DNA from: Patescibacteria group bacterium
GTDB taxonomy: Bacteria; Patescibacteriota; Minisyncoccia; Phycocordibacterales; XYD1-FULL-46-19
DNA length: 58,641 nt
Direction of reading: 5' to 3'
Assembly: GCA_022705505.1 (NCBI GenBank)
Contig: JAKJEI010000003.1
Span: 1 to 58,641 of the forward strand
The position numbers and the translations under genes were made by a program. The notes beneath the pieces are model-generated. The model ran no database searches and was not told where the DNA came from. It saw nothing but the letters and a program-made list of their open reading frames with translations. Below are positions 7,894-15,486 of this stretch, in pieces; positions within the stretch are counted from its first letter, which is position 1; each line of letters starts with the position of its first letter.

Positions 7894-9582
7894 ATGAAAA
7901 GTGGACAAAAGGGAGTGTCAGTGAACTCGGGCAAGACTTCTTTGTCTGTACACATGGGCGGCACTTTGAAGAATCTTGCTCGTTTCTACCCCGACATGGC
8001 GTCGGTGGTTGACGAGATGATTCAGAATGCGTTGGACGCGGGGGCAACCCTGGTTCAGCTCAGAGTGAATCAGAAGACGAGATTCATTGCTATCCGCGAC
8101 AACGGTCGCGGGATGAGCCAGCAGGCTTTCGAGAAAAGGGTGAGCCAATCCATTGGGCACACTCTTAAATCGGAAGAAGACCTCGGACAGTTTGGTATCG
8201 GGGCCATTTCAGCTTGGGGCAAGTGTCAAGAGTTCTCGGTAACTTCTTGTCCGGCTCCAAGAAAAGAGGCCTACGTCACCTGGACCTTTCCGGTTGATTC
8301 GGAAGCTTCTGGCGTGTCTGTTGATTGGCGGGAGCGAAAAGATCTTCGTTTCGCGCCGGATCAGGTAAACGTTCGTTCTGGCCAAAATGTGTGGTGGCGC
8401 ACTGCCATCGAGATAAAGGAATACGTCAAAGATCGCGCCTTATCCGAGATGACCATGAAAGGTATCTTGGAGAGTGCGACGATGAAGTATTCCAGCAAGA
8501 TGGAAAGGCTCGGCACTCGGCTTCGAGTTGACTTCGTCGACTATGCCGGCAACGAGTCGTCGGCGGAAGTGGCAGCAGCCAAGTTCACCGGCACAAGGTT
8601 GCCCGAACGGCGTTATTACCGGGAGTCTTCCGGTGAGGTGATTGTTCGGATGTACCTAGCAAAGCGCCACGATTCACGTGGTCGGGTGAACATTAAGTTT
8701 GGGGAAGCCGGGAATGATTTCCGCTTTCCTTTCAGTCACTTTCGGACATCTTCGGCCAAGGAGCTTCTGGACTCGCGGGTTATGGAGGCTCTAGGCAGTG
8801 GGATATTTGAAGGAGAAGTGTTGGGAGAGCTGGTGCAATTGACTCCCAGTCGAACTTGTTTTGAGAGAAACGACGCCATGATAGACCTTTGTGTTTCTCT
8901 TGAAACATGGTTTAGGGAAGAGGGTGAGCACTACTTGGACGAACAGCGTCGAGTTCGCCAGAGTGAACGGTACCAAGAAATTGGGCACGACGCTCTTTCA
9001 AGACTTGACCGTCTGTTTCGCGAGTCTCCCCGTGGCGAAGACTTGAAGGCGGCGCTGTCAAGGTTTCGCTATGGCAGTATCGGTCTTGGCCATTCCGAGA
9101 GGGAAACCACTCGGGAACAGGAAGAAAAGTCGAAGGCCATCACCGGAAGCCAAAAGAAAGTTGGTGGTGAGGGATCTAAACGCTCACAAGAAGAGGCAAT
9201 CCGTGAGCATGACGAACCGCATCTCACCTCTCGTGGTCCAAACGGCTCAAAACGTCGGTTGGTTCAAGGGGGTAGTCATGGGTTGCAATTCGCCTATGAC
9301 GAGATGCCAGACTCGCCCAAGCTCTGGGAACTGGACTTGGATGAGGGCGTCATCGTGTTCAACACCATGCACCCGGACTGGGTGGAGTGTGACAGAAAAG
9401 GCGAAAGCAATTGGCGCCTTTGTTCTCTGTTGGTCATCTGCGCCATCCAAGCTCTGTCGCTCCTGGCAATGCCAGATCAAGCCATGTGGCCCCATCAGCG
9501 CAAGTACGCCGATACGGTTACTGGGCATCTGGCCAGTTGGCTAGTGATGGGTGGCGGCATGCCTCTGGGTCGCCGGGCGTAG
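7894..9582 (+). CDS. GHKL-superfamily ATPase (Hsp90/MutL/MORC-like fold), third gene of the cassette
   Basis: The protein has 562 residues. The N-terminal 110 residues carry all parts of a Bergerat ATP site: the N box DEMIQNALDAG (E41, N45), RDNGRGM (D69, G71, G73) and GQFGIGA (G98-G103). A transducer-like middle region follows. Residues of about 345-385 include YLDEQRRVRQSERYQ, and about 410-470 is a charged, low-complexity linker. A final compact domain starts near LWELDLDEGVIVFNTMHPDW. No histidine kinase phosphoacceptor box, topoisomerase or nuclease motif is seen. The start has AAGAAAGGAAAG just upstream. ATP-driven dimer closure on DNA or a client would be typical of the superfamily. 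Its role is unknown; defence or stress response are possibilities. Confidence 0.85.
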   Translation: MKSGQKGVSVNSGKTSLSVHMGGTLKNLARFYPDMASVVDEMIQNALDAGATLVQLRVNQKTRFIAIRDNGRGMSQQAFEKRVSQSIGHTLKSEEDLGQFGIGAISAWGKCQEFSVTSCPAPRKEAYVTWTFPVDSEASGVSVDWRERKDLRFAPDQVNVRSGQNVWWRTAIEIKEYVKDRALSEMTMKGILESATMKYSSKMERLGTRLRVDFVDYAGNESSAEVAAAKFTGTRLPERRYYRESSGEVIVRMYLAKRHDSRGRVNIKFGEAGNDFRFPFSHFRTSSAKELLDSRVMEALGSGIFEGEVLGELVQLTPSRTCFERNDAMIDLCVSLETWFREEGEHYLDEQRRVRQSERYQEIGHDALSRLDRLFRESPRGEDLKAALSRFRYGSIGLGHSERETTREQEEKSKAITGSQKKVGGEGSKRSQEEAIREHDEPHLTSRGPNGSKRRLVQGGSHGLQFAYDEMPDSPKLWELDLDEGVIVFNTMHPDWVECDRKGESNWRLCSLLVICAIQALSLLAMPDQAMWPHQRKYADTVTGHLASWLVMGGGMPLGRRA

Positions 9583-9600
9583 TCTATTCATGGTTCCATG

Positions 9601-9628
9601 GCCCCAATTGAGAAATTGGGGCTTTTTT
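9601..9628 (+). terminator. Intrinsic terminator closing the HTH/GHKL cassette
   Basis: GCCCCAATT and AATTGGGGC form a 9-bp stem with a two-base loop, followed by TTTTTT, 18 bases after the GHKL stop codon. Confidence 0.85.
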
Positions 9629-9957
9629 AACGCTAAACCATGTTCTAGGTTCTTTGTTTTTTTCTTATCAAACGTTTCGGCTGTTATTTTATTTGTTTTA
9701 CTTCTAAAATTCACACCTCTCCATTTAATTCTACTCAAGATTCTTTTGTGTTTTCTGGTTCTGTTTTTCAGTAAGTCAATTCGGCACAGCGATTCCGGAC
9801 TAGTTCTTTGGCAAATAAGCTTACATCTGGGGTAATTACCGATGTCCGTTGCCACGTACTTTTTTTAACCAGGTAGTTTGTCAATGGCCAGCTGATTTAG
9901 TCTTCAATGCTGACGATGAGGCTTGTTCTTTATGAAAATTAAAGTTTGGTTAATAAA
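9629..9957. other. Intergenic stretch without recognisable gene
   Basis: About 330 AT-rich bases between the cassette terminator and the convergent glycosyltransferase gene. An ORF across the left part overlaps the GHKL end and the terminator and has no believable start. I see no RNA gene, repeat or promoter here. It may be the remnant of the insertion that parted the transketolase genes. Confidence 0.4.
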
Positions 9958-9960
9958 ATA

Positions 9961-11319
9961 TTAGCGCGTACCCCAACTTCGGTTTTGGATGCGGGCGGCG
10001 GCGTAAAAGAGAAGGGGGGCCAGGACGGTAACACTAAACGCGCCCCAGGCAAAGAGGTATGGCCAGTAACGGTTTTGTGGTCCGTAAACTTTGTAATAGA
10101 CGGCAATGAGGGCGGTAATCAAAAAAATGCCGGCAAGATAAAAAATTGGCCAAATGCCATAAACAATCGGCACATAAACTAGAGCGTAAAGAGCGACAAA
10201 CGGGTTTATCAGAGAAAGAATAACCAGCGGATAAAAATAAAGAATGGCAATGAAGGGTTTTTGGGTAATAATAAATTTACCGGTTTTGATTGCGTTTATA
10301 ATCCAAGATTTTTTCCAGCGAACTTGCTGAATAATTAGTTGTCGGAAAGTTTCGGGCACGATGGTGTAAGCTTGAGCCTCGGCGGTGTAGATTGTTTTGT
10401 AGCCCTCTTTGATGACACGGGTCGTGAGAGAGCGGTCGTCGCCATACATCACCGGCAAACCTAAAAAATTTTCACGTGACCATTCGTCCAAGACAGCTAA
10501 GACGGCCGATTGACGATATGCAGAAGCGCAGCCGCTGCAGCAAAAGACAGTATAAAAGGTTGATTCCACCGCCTTTAAAATACGAAAAGACATATAATAA
10601 TAAGCGGCTTGCATTTTGGTCAGAAAGTTCTTATCAACATTGGCTGGATCGGAGTGGGCGCAGACAGCGCCGACAGAGGGATTCTGAAACGGTTCTATTA
10701 AGGGCCGCAAACCTTCTTGGGCAAGGTGGCTGTCACTATCCAATTGAACAATTATTTCGCCACGAGCGCGCTTGAAACCTTCCACCATGGCGTATCTTTT
10801 GCCGCGGTTTTGAGCGAATTTTATCACTGTCAGACGATCGTTCTCTTGGTTTAGCTGATCTAAGATTTCTGGTGTTTTATCGGTGCTACCGTCGTCAATC
10901 ACCAAAACTTCAACCTTATGGGTTGGATAATCAACCTCAAAACACTTGTTTATTGTATGGCGAATTGCTTTTTCTTCGTTCATGCAGGGGATAACGAAAC
11001 TGACAGACGGTTCATATGGGTCCTGGCCGATCAGAGAGTTGGCGCTATATTTACCGCGGATTCTTTCTAGAGATTCTTCGTAAAACAGGACTGTCAGTAG
11101 GCGGCCAAATTGGAAAGCGGTCATTGCGGCGGAATAAAGGAGCAAGAATAATACCGGTGGTGAGTGAAAAATTTGCACCTTAAGAATAAATATGCCATAA
11201 GTGATCAGGATGCCGAGCAAAATCAAAGCCGAGCTTTTTCGGAGAGAAAAAGCTCGGCTTTGATTGACCGTGGCTTTCCTCTTAAAAATTTCTCCAGTCA
11301 GAATGGAGGTAATAGGCAT
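9961..11319 (-). CDS. Membrane glycosyltransferase family 2, processive type
   Basis: The 452-residue protein has two N-terminal membrane helices, a cytosolic GT-A domain and four or so C-terminal helices, as in hyaluronan, chitin and poly-GlcNAc synthases. Seen in order: VSFVIPCMNEEKAI, VLVIDDGSTDKTPEI (UDP-sugar Asp), IIVQLDSDSHL (DxD-like), CCSGCASAYRQSAV, MYGDDRSLTTRVI (catalytic Asp) and QQVRWKKSW (QxxRW, the mark of processive enzymes). It likely polymerises an exported surface polysaccharide; the sugar is unknown. It is read against its neighbours and lies between the transketolase halves. A perfect 20-bp inverted repeat (11221-11265) falls inside codons about 19-33, before the first membrane helix, so a start downstream of it cannot be excluded. 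Confidence 0.88.
   Translation of the reverse strand: MPITSILTGEIFKRKATVNQSRAFSLRKSSALILLGILITYGIFILKVQIFHSPPVLFLLLYSAAMTAFQFGRLLTVLFYEESLERIRGKYSANSLIGQDPYEPSVSFVIPCMNEEKAIRHTINKCFEVDYPTHKVEVLVIDDGSTDKTPEILDQLNQENDRLTVIKFAQNRGKRYAMVEGFKRARGEIIVQLDSDSHLAQEGLRPLIEPFQNPSVGAVCAHSDPANVDKNFLTKMQAAYYYMSFRILKAVESTFYTVFCCSGCASAYRQSAVLAVLDEWSRENFLGLPVMYGDDRSLTTRVIKEGYKTIYTAEAQAYTIVPETFRQLIIQQVRWKKSWIINAIKTGKFIITQKPFIAILYFYPLVILSLINPFVALYALVYVPIVYGIWPIFYLAGIFLITALIAVYYKVYGPQNRYWPYLFAWGAFSVTVLAPLLFYAAARIQNRSWGTR
11221..11265. repeat. Perfect 20-bp inverted repeat with 5-base loop inside the glycosyltransferase 5' end
   Basis: Arms 11221-11240 and 11246-11265 are exact reverse complements around GGAGA. 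Each arm contains AAAGCCGAGCTTTTT. The hairpin would form in transcripts of either strand. Confidence 0.9.
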
Positions 11320-11371
11320 ATTTAAATTTTTGTCATATTTCAGTGAAAAGATTATTAAAATTGGTTGCCTG

Positions 11372-11401
11372 TTGTTCTTCGTCGTTGGCTTTTGTTATAA
11401 T
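11372..11401 (+). promoter_or_regulatory. Promoter of the transketolase C-terminal gene
   Basis: TTGTTC (11372-11377), 18 bases, TATAAT (11396-11401); the ATG follows at 11410. The second transketolase half therefore has its own promoter and does not depend on the distant N-terminal gene. Confidence 0.6.
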
Positions 11402-11409
11402 TAAAGTGA

Positions 11410-12399
11410 ATGAAAATTTTAGCAGACAAAGTCTTTGATTTGAGTGTCGCGCAAAAAGCGATTCGCGATGGTTTTGGCGAAGGGATAATGGCGGCGGCGG
11501 AAAAAGATGAGCAAGTAGTAGCGCTTTCAGCTGATCTTTCTGATTCCACGCGGCTCGACGGTTTTCGGCGAAAGTTTCCAAGCCGATTTTTCCAAGTTGG
11601 AGTGGCCGAACAAAATTTAGCGACAGTCGCAGCCGGTTTGGCGGTAATGGGCAAAGTCCCATTTATGACTTCGTTTGCCGTTTTTTCGCCGGGACGCAAT
11701 TGGGAAATAATCAGGACGGCCATTTGTCTGAACGAGGTGGGTGTCAAAATTGTCGGTTCGCACGCCGGTTTGTCGGTCGGGCCGGATGGCGCCTCGCACC
11801 AAGCTCTTGAAGATATCGCTTTGATGCGTGTTTTGCCCAAAATGACGGTGGTAGTACCGGCGGACGCGGAAGAGGCGAAAAAAGCAACCATGGCGACGGC
11901 CGAATACCGGGGTCCGGTTTACTTGCGTTTATCGCGCGTTGAAGCTCCAATCATTACCAGCCCTGAAGCGCCATTTGAAATTGGCAAAGCCTTGGTGGTG
12001 CGGGAGTCGGAAAACCCAAAAGTGGCAATTGTGGCCTGTGGTCTTTTGGTTTATCGCGCGCTTATTGCCGCTCAAAAATTAGCAAAAGAAGGAATTGAGT
12101 GCGAGGTATTAAATAACCATACAATCAAACCTTTGGATAAAGAAACTATTTTAGCGATGGCGAAAAAAGCCGGCGCGGTGGTAGTGGCCGAAGAACATCA
12201 AAAAACTGGCGGCTTGGGAGGGGCGGTCGCCGAACTTCTTAGCGAGAATTACCCTCTCCCAATGGAATTTGTCGGTGTTGATGACCGGTTTGGCCAGTCG
12301 GGTAGCTCGGCCGAACTTTTGGAACATTATGGCTTGGCGATAGACGATATTATTGAAGCGGTCAGAAGAGTAATCAAAAGAAAGAATGAACAAGGATAA
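11410..12399 (+). CDS. Transketolase, C-terminal (pyrimidine-binding) subunit
   Basis: This 329-residue protein completes the split transketolase whose N-terminal subunit ends at 6675. It contains the Pyr domain (AVVALSADLSDSTRL-type start, then FQVGVAEQNLATVAAGLA, with the Glu that activates thiamine diphosphate). It also has the AGLSVGPDGASHQALEDIALMR block and the C-terminal domain (NNHTIKPLD, VVVAEEHQKTGGLGGAVAE). The CYTH gene overlaps its end by 14 bases and is probably cotranslated. A 1-deoxyxylulose-5-phosphate synthase or a dehydrogenase E1 beta subunit share this fold, but the neighbours and the motif set favour transketolase. Confidence 0.92.
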   Translation: MKILADKVFDLSVAQKAIRDGFGEGIMAAAEKDEQVVALSADLSDSTRLDGFRRKFPSRFFQVGVAEQNLATVAAGLAVMGKVPFMTSFAVFSPGRNWEIIRTAICLNEVGVKIVGSHAGLSVGPDGASHQALEDIALMRVLPKMTVVVPADAEEAKKATMATAEYRGPVYLRLSRVEAPIITSPEAPFEIGKALVVRESENPKVAIVACGLLVYRALIAAQKLAKEGIECEVLNNHTIKPLDKETILAMAKKAGAVVVAEEHQKTGGLGGAVAELLSENYPLPMEFVGVDDRFGQSGSSAELLEHYGLAIDDIIEAVRRVIKRKNEQG

Positions 12400-12952
12400 T
12401 AACAAAGAAATAGAAGTAAAGTTGTTGGTGGCTGATTTTTCCGGTTTGGCCGAAAAAATAAAAGTGGCTGGTGGTGTTTTACTCCAGCCGGAGTTTTTTC
12501 AGCGAACAGTGCGTTTTGATACACCCGAACAAAGTTTAGAGGCAAATAAAACATTTTTGCGAGTGCGGACTGGCGACAAAAATGTTGTGACTCTAAAAAG
12601 AAGAATTGATGGTAGTGAATTGGAGGCGAGAGGTCTTAAAGAAAGAGAAGAGGTGGAAACAGAAGTTGGTGATACAGAAAAAGTTCGACAAATATTGAAC
12701 ATTCTCGGCTTTACGCGTGAATTTATTATGGAAAAATATCGGACTGATTATCATTTGGACGAGACAGTGATTTCGCTTGATCGGTTACCTTTTGGCAATT
12801 TTGTGGAAGTGGAAGGTGAACCAGAAGAGATAGAAACAACAATTCAAAAAATTGGTTTGACGGAGGCTGAGCGCTCAGCTCGCTCATATTGGGGCTTATT
12901 TGATGAGTATAAAAAGAAGCATAATCTGAGTGGAGAAAACATTGTATTTTAA
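12386..12952 (+). CDS. CYTH domain protein (class IV adenylate cyclase / triphosphate tunnel family)
   Basis: The 188-residue protein has the family's N-terminal E-x-E-x-K signature (KEIEVKLL), followed by RFDTPEQSL, the strand pair FLRVRTGD and VVTLKRR, the acidic EREEVETEVGD, EKYRTDYHL, and ISLDRLPFGNFVEVEGEPEEIE. These alternating basic and acidic residues line the tunnel that binds a triphosphate group in CYTH enzymes. Members include thiamine triphosphatase, inorganic triphosphatase and CyaB cyclase, and the sequence does not decide which. It starts inside the end of the transketolase C-terminal gene, which suggests translational coupling without implying a shared pathway. Confidence 0.88.
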   Translation: MNKDNNKEIEVKLLVADFSGLAEKIKVAGGVLLQPEFFQRTVRFDTPEQSLEANKTFLRVRTGDKNVVTLKRRIDGSELEARGLKEREEVETEVGDTEKVRQILNILGFTREFIMEKYRTDYHLDETVISLDRLPFGNFVEVEGEPEEIETTIQKIGLTEAERSARSYWGLFDEYKKKHNLSGENIVF

Positions 12953-12970
12953 GAAATAATGAAAACCACA

Positions 12971-12991
12971 CCGGCAACGCCGGCGGTTTTT
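12971..12991 (+). terminator. Intrinsic terminator after the CYTH gene
   Basis: CCGGC, AAC, GCCGG followed by CGGTTTTTA, 18 bases past the stop codon. Confidence 0.6.
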
Positions 12992-13006
12992 ATTGTGGAA
13001 AGTTTT

Positions 13007-14005
13007 TTAGAATTTTATTTCTTCAATCTTTTTTACTTCAAAAACGCTGGCCGCCAACCGTTTTTCTATTTCTTGGGCTGACAATAATCCTTCATGCGGG
13101 CCGATTTTTTGGACGACGGAGGCCGAATTAACGGCACCCCAGGCCAGTGCTTCCGGTACCGTCAGACCTTTATTGAAGGCGGCCAAAAAGGCTGAGGCAA
13201 AAGCATCGCCAGCGCCGGTGCGCTCCAGAAGCTTATTTTCAGTCGGGAAAATCGGGCTATGCCAAAAACCGGAATCGGTCAACGCGAAAGCGCCTTGGTT
13301 GCCGTCAGTAATGACTACGATTTTGGGACCTAAATTCCTTATTTCTTTGGCCAGTTGGCTTGCCTCCTCTTCCTTGGTGTTTAAAATTTCCATTACCTCT
13401 TGTTTGTTGGCAAAAAAGATTTCTGTTCTTTGGTAAATTTCAGCTAGCGTTTCGCGTCCGGCGCGAATTTGCATTGTGCCCGGACTAAAGGCCAATTTGG
13501 TTTCCGGATTATCGTCCAAATGATCAATCAACTCACGGTGCAGAGTTAGTGATTTTTCGCCTAATGAAGTTAGATAGACCCAGTCGCTTTGGGGGAGGGT
13601 AGGTAATTCGTAAGGGTAATTTTCGTGACGAACAAGGATGGTTCGGTCATCAGCATACCACAGAACAAAGTTATAGTTGGTGGCTAAGTTGGCGTGAATT
13701 TTAATAAAACTTGTATCAACATTGGCGTTTTTCAATTTGGCTAAAATTTTTTGGCCATTGTCATCATCGCCGATGTTGGTGAAATAGGCGGTGGTCAAAT
13801 CCAATTTGGCGCCGCTAATCGCAACATTGGCGCTGTTGCCGCCGGCGGGAATTTCGGAGATTGATTCATAAGGAACCTTGGAGGCAAATTTCAGACAAAT
13901 TTTGCACTCCTCGCGATTAATATCGCAGTATAATTCAGCTTCGTTCAATCTGACAAAAGCATCAATCGCCGTGTCGCCAATGGTTAGAAGATTAAACTTG
14001 TCCAT
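13007..14005 (-). CDS. PfkB-family carbohydrate kinase
   Basis: This 332-residue kinase of the ribokinase fold transfers phosphate from ATP to a sugar or nucleoside hydroxyl. Seen: the N-terminal TIGDTAIDAFVRL, PAGGNSANVAISGAKLDL (substrate-binding Gly-Gly), and near the C-terminus ERTGAGDAFASAFLAAFNKG, which holds the anion hole and the catalytic Asp. A Cys cluster CDINREECKIC at about residues 23-33 is unusual for the fold and may bind a metal or form part of the lid. The gene is divergent from fba, with which it shares a symmetric -10 region. Fructose-6-phosphate is one plausible substrate given that context, but ribose or adenosine cannot be excluded. Confidence 0.85.
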   Translation of the reverse strand: MDKFNLLTIGDTAIDAFVRLNEAELYCDINREECKICLKFASKVPYESISEIPAGGNSANVAISGAKLDLTTAYFTNIGDDDNGQKILAKLKNANVDTSFIKIHANLATNYNFVLWYADDRTILVRHENYPYELPTLPQSDWVYLTSLGEKSLTLHRELIDHLDDNPETKLAFSPGTMQIRAGRETLAEIYQRTEIFFANKQEVMEILNTKEEEASQLAKEIRNLGPKIVVITDGNQGAFALTDSGFWHSPIFPTENKLLERTGAGDAFASAFLAAFNKGLTVPEALAWGAVNSASVVQKIGPHEGLLSAQEIEKRLAASVFEVKKIEEIKF

Positions 14006-14029
14006 ATTTTAATTTATTCATTTGATTGG

Positions 14030-14038
14030 TATAATTAT
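14030..14038. promoter_or_regulatory. Symmetric -10 region shared by fba (+) and the PfkB gene (-)
   Basis: The 36-base gap between the divergent genes contains TATAATTATA. It reads TATAAT on the plus strand (14030-14035, six bases before the fba ATG) and TATAAT on the minus strand (14038 down to 14033, about 27 bases before the kinase ATG). Confidence 0.55.
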
Positions 14039-14041
14039 AGC

Positions 14042-14908
14042 ATGAAAACTCTTAGGCAAATAATCAGCGAGGCCAATGAAACAAAAACAGCTCTTGGCCA
14101 CTTCAACATCTCTAATTTGGAAGGATTCTGGGGGGTAGTTCGGGCGGCGCAAAATTTAGACTTGCCAGTTATTATTGGTTTATCAGAAGGAGAAAGGGAT
14201 TTTATTGGTTTGCGTCAGGCGCGGGCCTTGGTGGATAGCGCGCGCACTGAATTTAATCAGTCGATTTTTTTGTCAGCCGACCACACTTCTTCGTTGAAGC
14301 GCGCGCAAGAGGCGATTGGCGCCGGCCTTGACTTGATTGTTTTTGACCGGAGCGAACTCTCACCAGAAGACAACATTGCCGAAACTAAAAAATGCGTTGA
14401 GTTGGCACGGTCGGTCAATCCTGAAATATTGGTGGAGGGAGAGCTTGGCTATATTGGTAAGTCGTCAAAAATGCTGGATGAGTTGCCAGTCGGCGTCGCG
14501 CTTGACGAATCGTCTATCACAAAAGTTGAAGAGGCTGAGAGGTTTGTCAAAGAAACCGGCGTTGATCTTTTTTCTCCAGCTGTCGGCAACATTCATGGCA
14601 TGTTGAAACATGCCGCTAACCCAAGACTGTTTATTCAGCGAACCAAAGAAATACGCGACGTGACGGGAGTGCCCTTGGTTCTTCATGGGGGGTCTGGTTT
14701 GACCGATGAAGACTTTGTGGCGGCGATTGAGGCGGGGGTGGCGATTGTTCATATCAATACCGAATTGCGAGTTGCCTACAAGCAGGCCCTAATTGAATCG
14801 TTACAAGAAAGCCCGGAGGAAATTGCCCCCTATAAATATCTCAAAGGGCCAATCATCGCCGTCAAACAAGTTGTGGAAAAAAGATTGAATCTTTTTAGCC
14901 GACGCTAA
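14042..14908 (+). CDS. fba: Class II fructose-bisphosphate aldolase
   Basis: The zinc-dependent aldolase cleaves or forms fructose-1,6-bisphosphate. The 288-residue length fits the short class II type. Seen: FNISNLEGFWGVVRAA, the LSADHTSSL zinc histidine block, a metal-site Glu in VEGELGYIGK, VGNIHGML (zinc His), VLHGGSGLTDEDF (zinc His and phosphate-binding Gly-Ser) and VHINTELRVAYKQAL. A tagatose-bisphosphate or related aldolase has the same fold; the glycolytic neighbours favour fructose-bisphosphate. The start is six bases after TATAAT, so the mRNA should be leaderless. Confidence 0.92.
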   Translation: MKTLRQIISEANETKTALGHFNISNLEGFWGVVRAAQNLDLPVIIGLSEGERDFIGLRQARALVDSARTEFNQSIFLSADHTSSLKRAQEAIGAGLDLIVFDRSELSPEDNIAETKKCVELARSVNPEILVEGELGYIGKSSKMLDELPVGVALDESSITKVEEAERFVKETGVDLFSPAVGNIHGMLKHAANPRLFIQRTKEIRDVTGVPLVLHGGSGLTDEDFVAAIEAGVAIVHINTELRVAYKQALIESLQESPEEIAPYKYLKGPIIAVKQVVEKRLNLFSRR

Positions 14909-15007
14909 AACCTTCTTCATCAAATCATTAAATTCGAGCAATAAAATGACGCTGGAGTGGAACTTTGGAGACAGGGATGATTTTTCACTTAGGGGGAGGG
15001 GAGATCG

Positions 15008-15382
15008 ATGAAGGTTTGCCTTGATTGTTTGGATCGCCGCAGTTTGGAGATTATTTGTTGCGCGATAGTCAGGTTTGAGATTTCCACAAAAACAAGAATA
15101 GAACTGGTTCTCGACCCTGACACGGCGAATGTTTTTATTGTCAGCACCAGTTCCAAGTTTTTGCAGCCAGGGAATGGCAAATCTGGGTGTCTGGTGGTGT
15201 TTCCGGCTGGTGACAGGTATTTGGTGACAAACAAGGCGGGAGAATATATTTTCAGTCTGGATCACGAGGAGGGAGACCCTAACCATCTTGTCCGATTTTT
15301 TGAATGGTCCGAATTTTCGGTCGCTGTCTTGGACCATACCTTGGAACGGATAAAACAAATGATGAAAACCACAAATGTCTAA
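15008..15382 (+). CDS. Hypothetical protein, orphan cassette
   Basis: I do not recognise this 124-residue protein. It opens MKVCLDCLDRRSLEIICC, with four cysteines in the first 18 residues. The middle alternates beta-strand-like segments (RIELVLDPDTANVFIVSTSS, then LVVFPAGDRYLV) and the C-terminus is helical (FSVAVLDHTLERIKQMM). No signal peptide or membrane helix is seen. It has a very purine-rich ribosome site (GGGGGAGGGGAG, about 4-15 bases upstream) and a strong terminator at 15392-15421, so it is a self-contained unit like those at 6848-9582 and 32750-33157. The promoter is not clear; TAAAAT at 14942-14947 is the best -10. Confidence 0.7.
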   Translation: MKVCLDCLDRRSLEIICCAIVRFEISTKTRIELVLDPDTANVFIVSTSSKFLQPGNGKSGCLVVFPAGDRYLVTNKAGEYIFSLDHEEGDPNHLVRFFEWSEFSVAVLDHTLERIKQMMKTTNV

Positions 15383-15391
15383 CCGTTTAGT

Positions 15392-15421
15392 GAGGCGGAT
15401 GGAAACGTCGGCCTCTTTTTT
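15392..15421 (+). terminator. Intrinsic terminator after the orphan gene
   Basis: GAGGC pairs with GCCTC and, after one G-G mismatch, GATG pairs with CGTC around a GAAA loop, followed by TTTTTT. Confidence 0.8.
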
Positions 15422-15449
15422 GAATTTGGGCTCGTTTCGCTTTTGGGCC

Positions 15450-15477
15450 TTTACTTTCTTCTGTTTTTAGATATAAT
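15450..15477 (+). promoter_or_regulatory. rplY promoter
   Basis: TTTACT (15450-15455), 16 bases, TATAAT (15472-15477); the ATG is nine bases on, so the leader is two or three bases at most. Confidence 0.55.
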
Positions 15478-15486
15478 GCCTCAAGT

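Noticed and set aside
9551-9835. 94-residue hydrophobic ORF after the GHKL gene
   Set aside because: It overlaps the GHKL 3' end and runs through the terminator, without a promoter or ribosome site.
10476-10775. 99-residue ORF antisense to the glycosyltransferase
   Set aside because: It is a shadow of the conserved DxD/QxxRW-containing gene and has low-complexity basic sequence.
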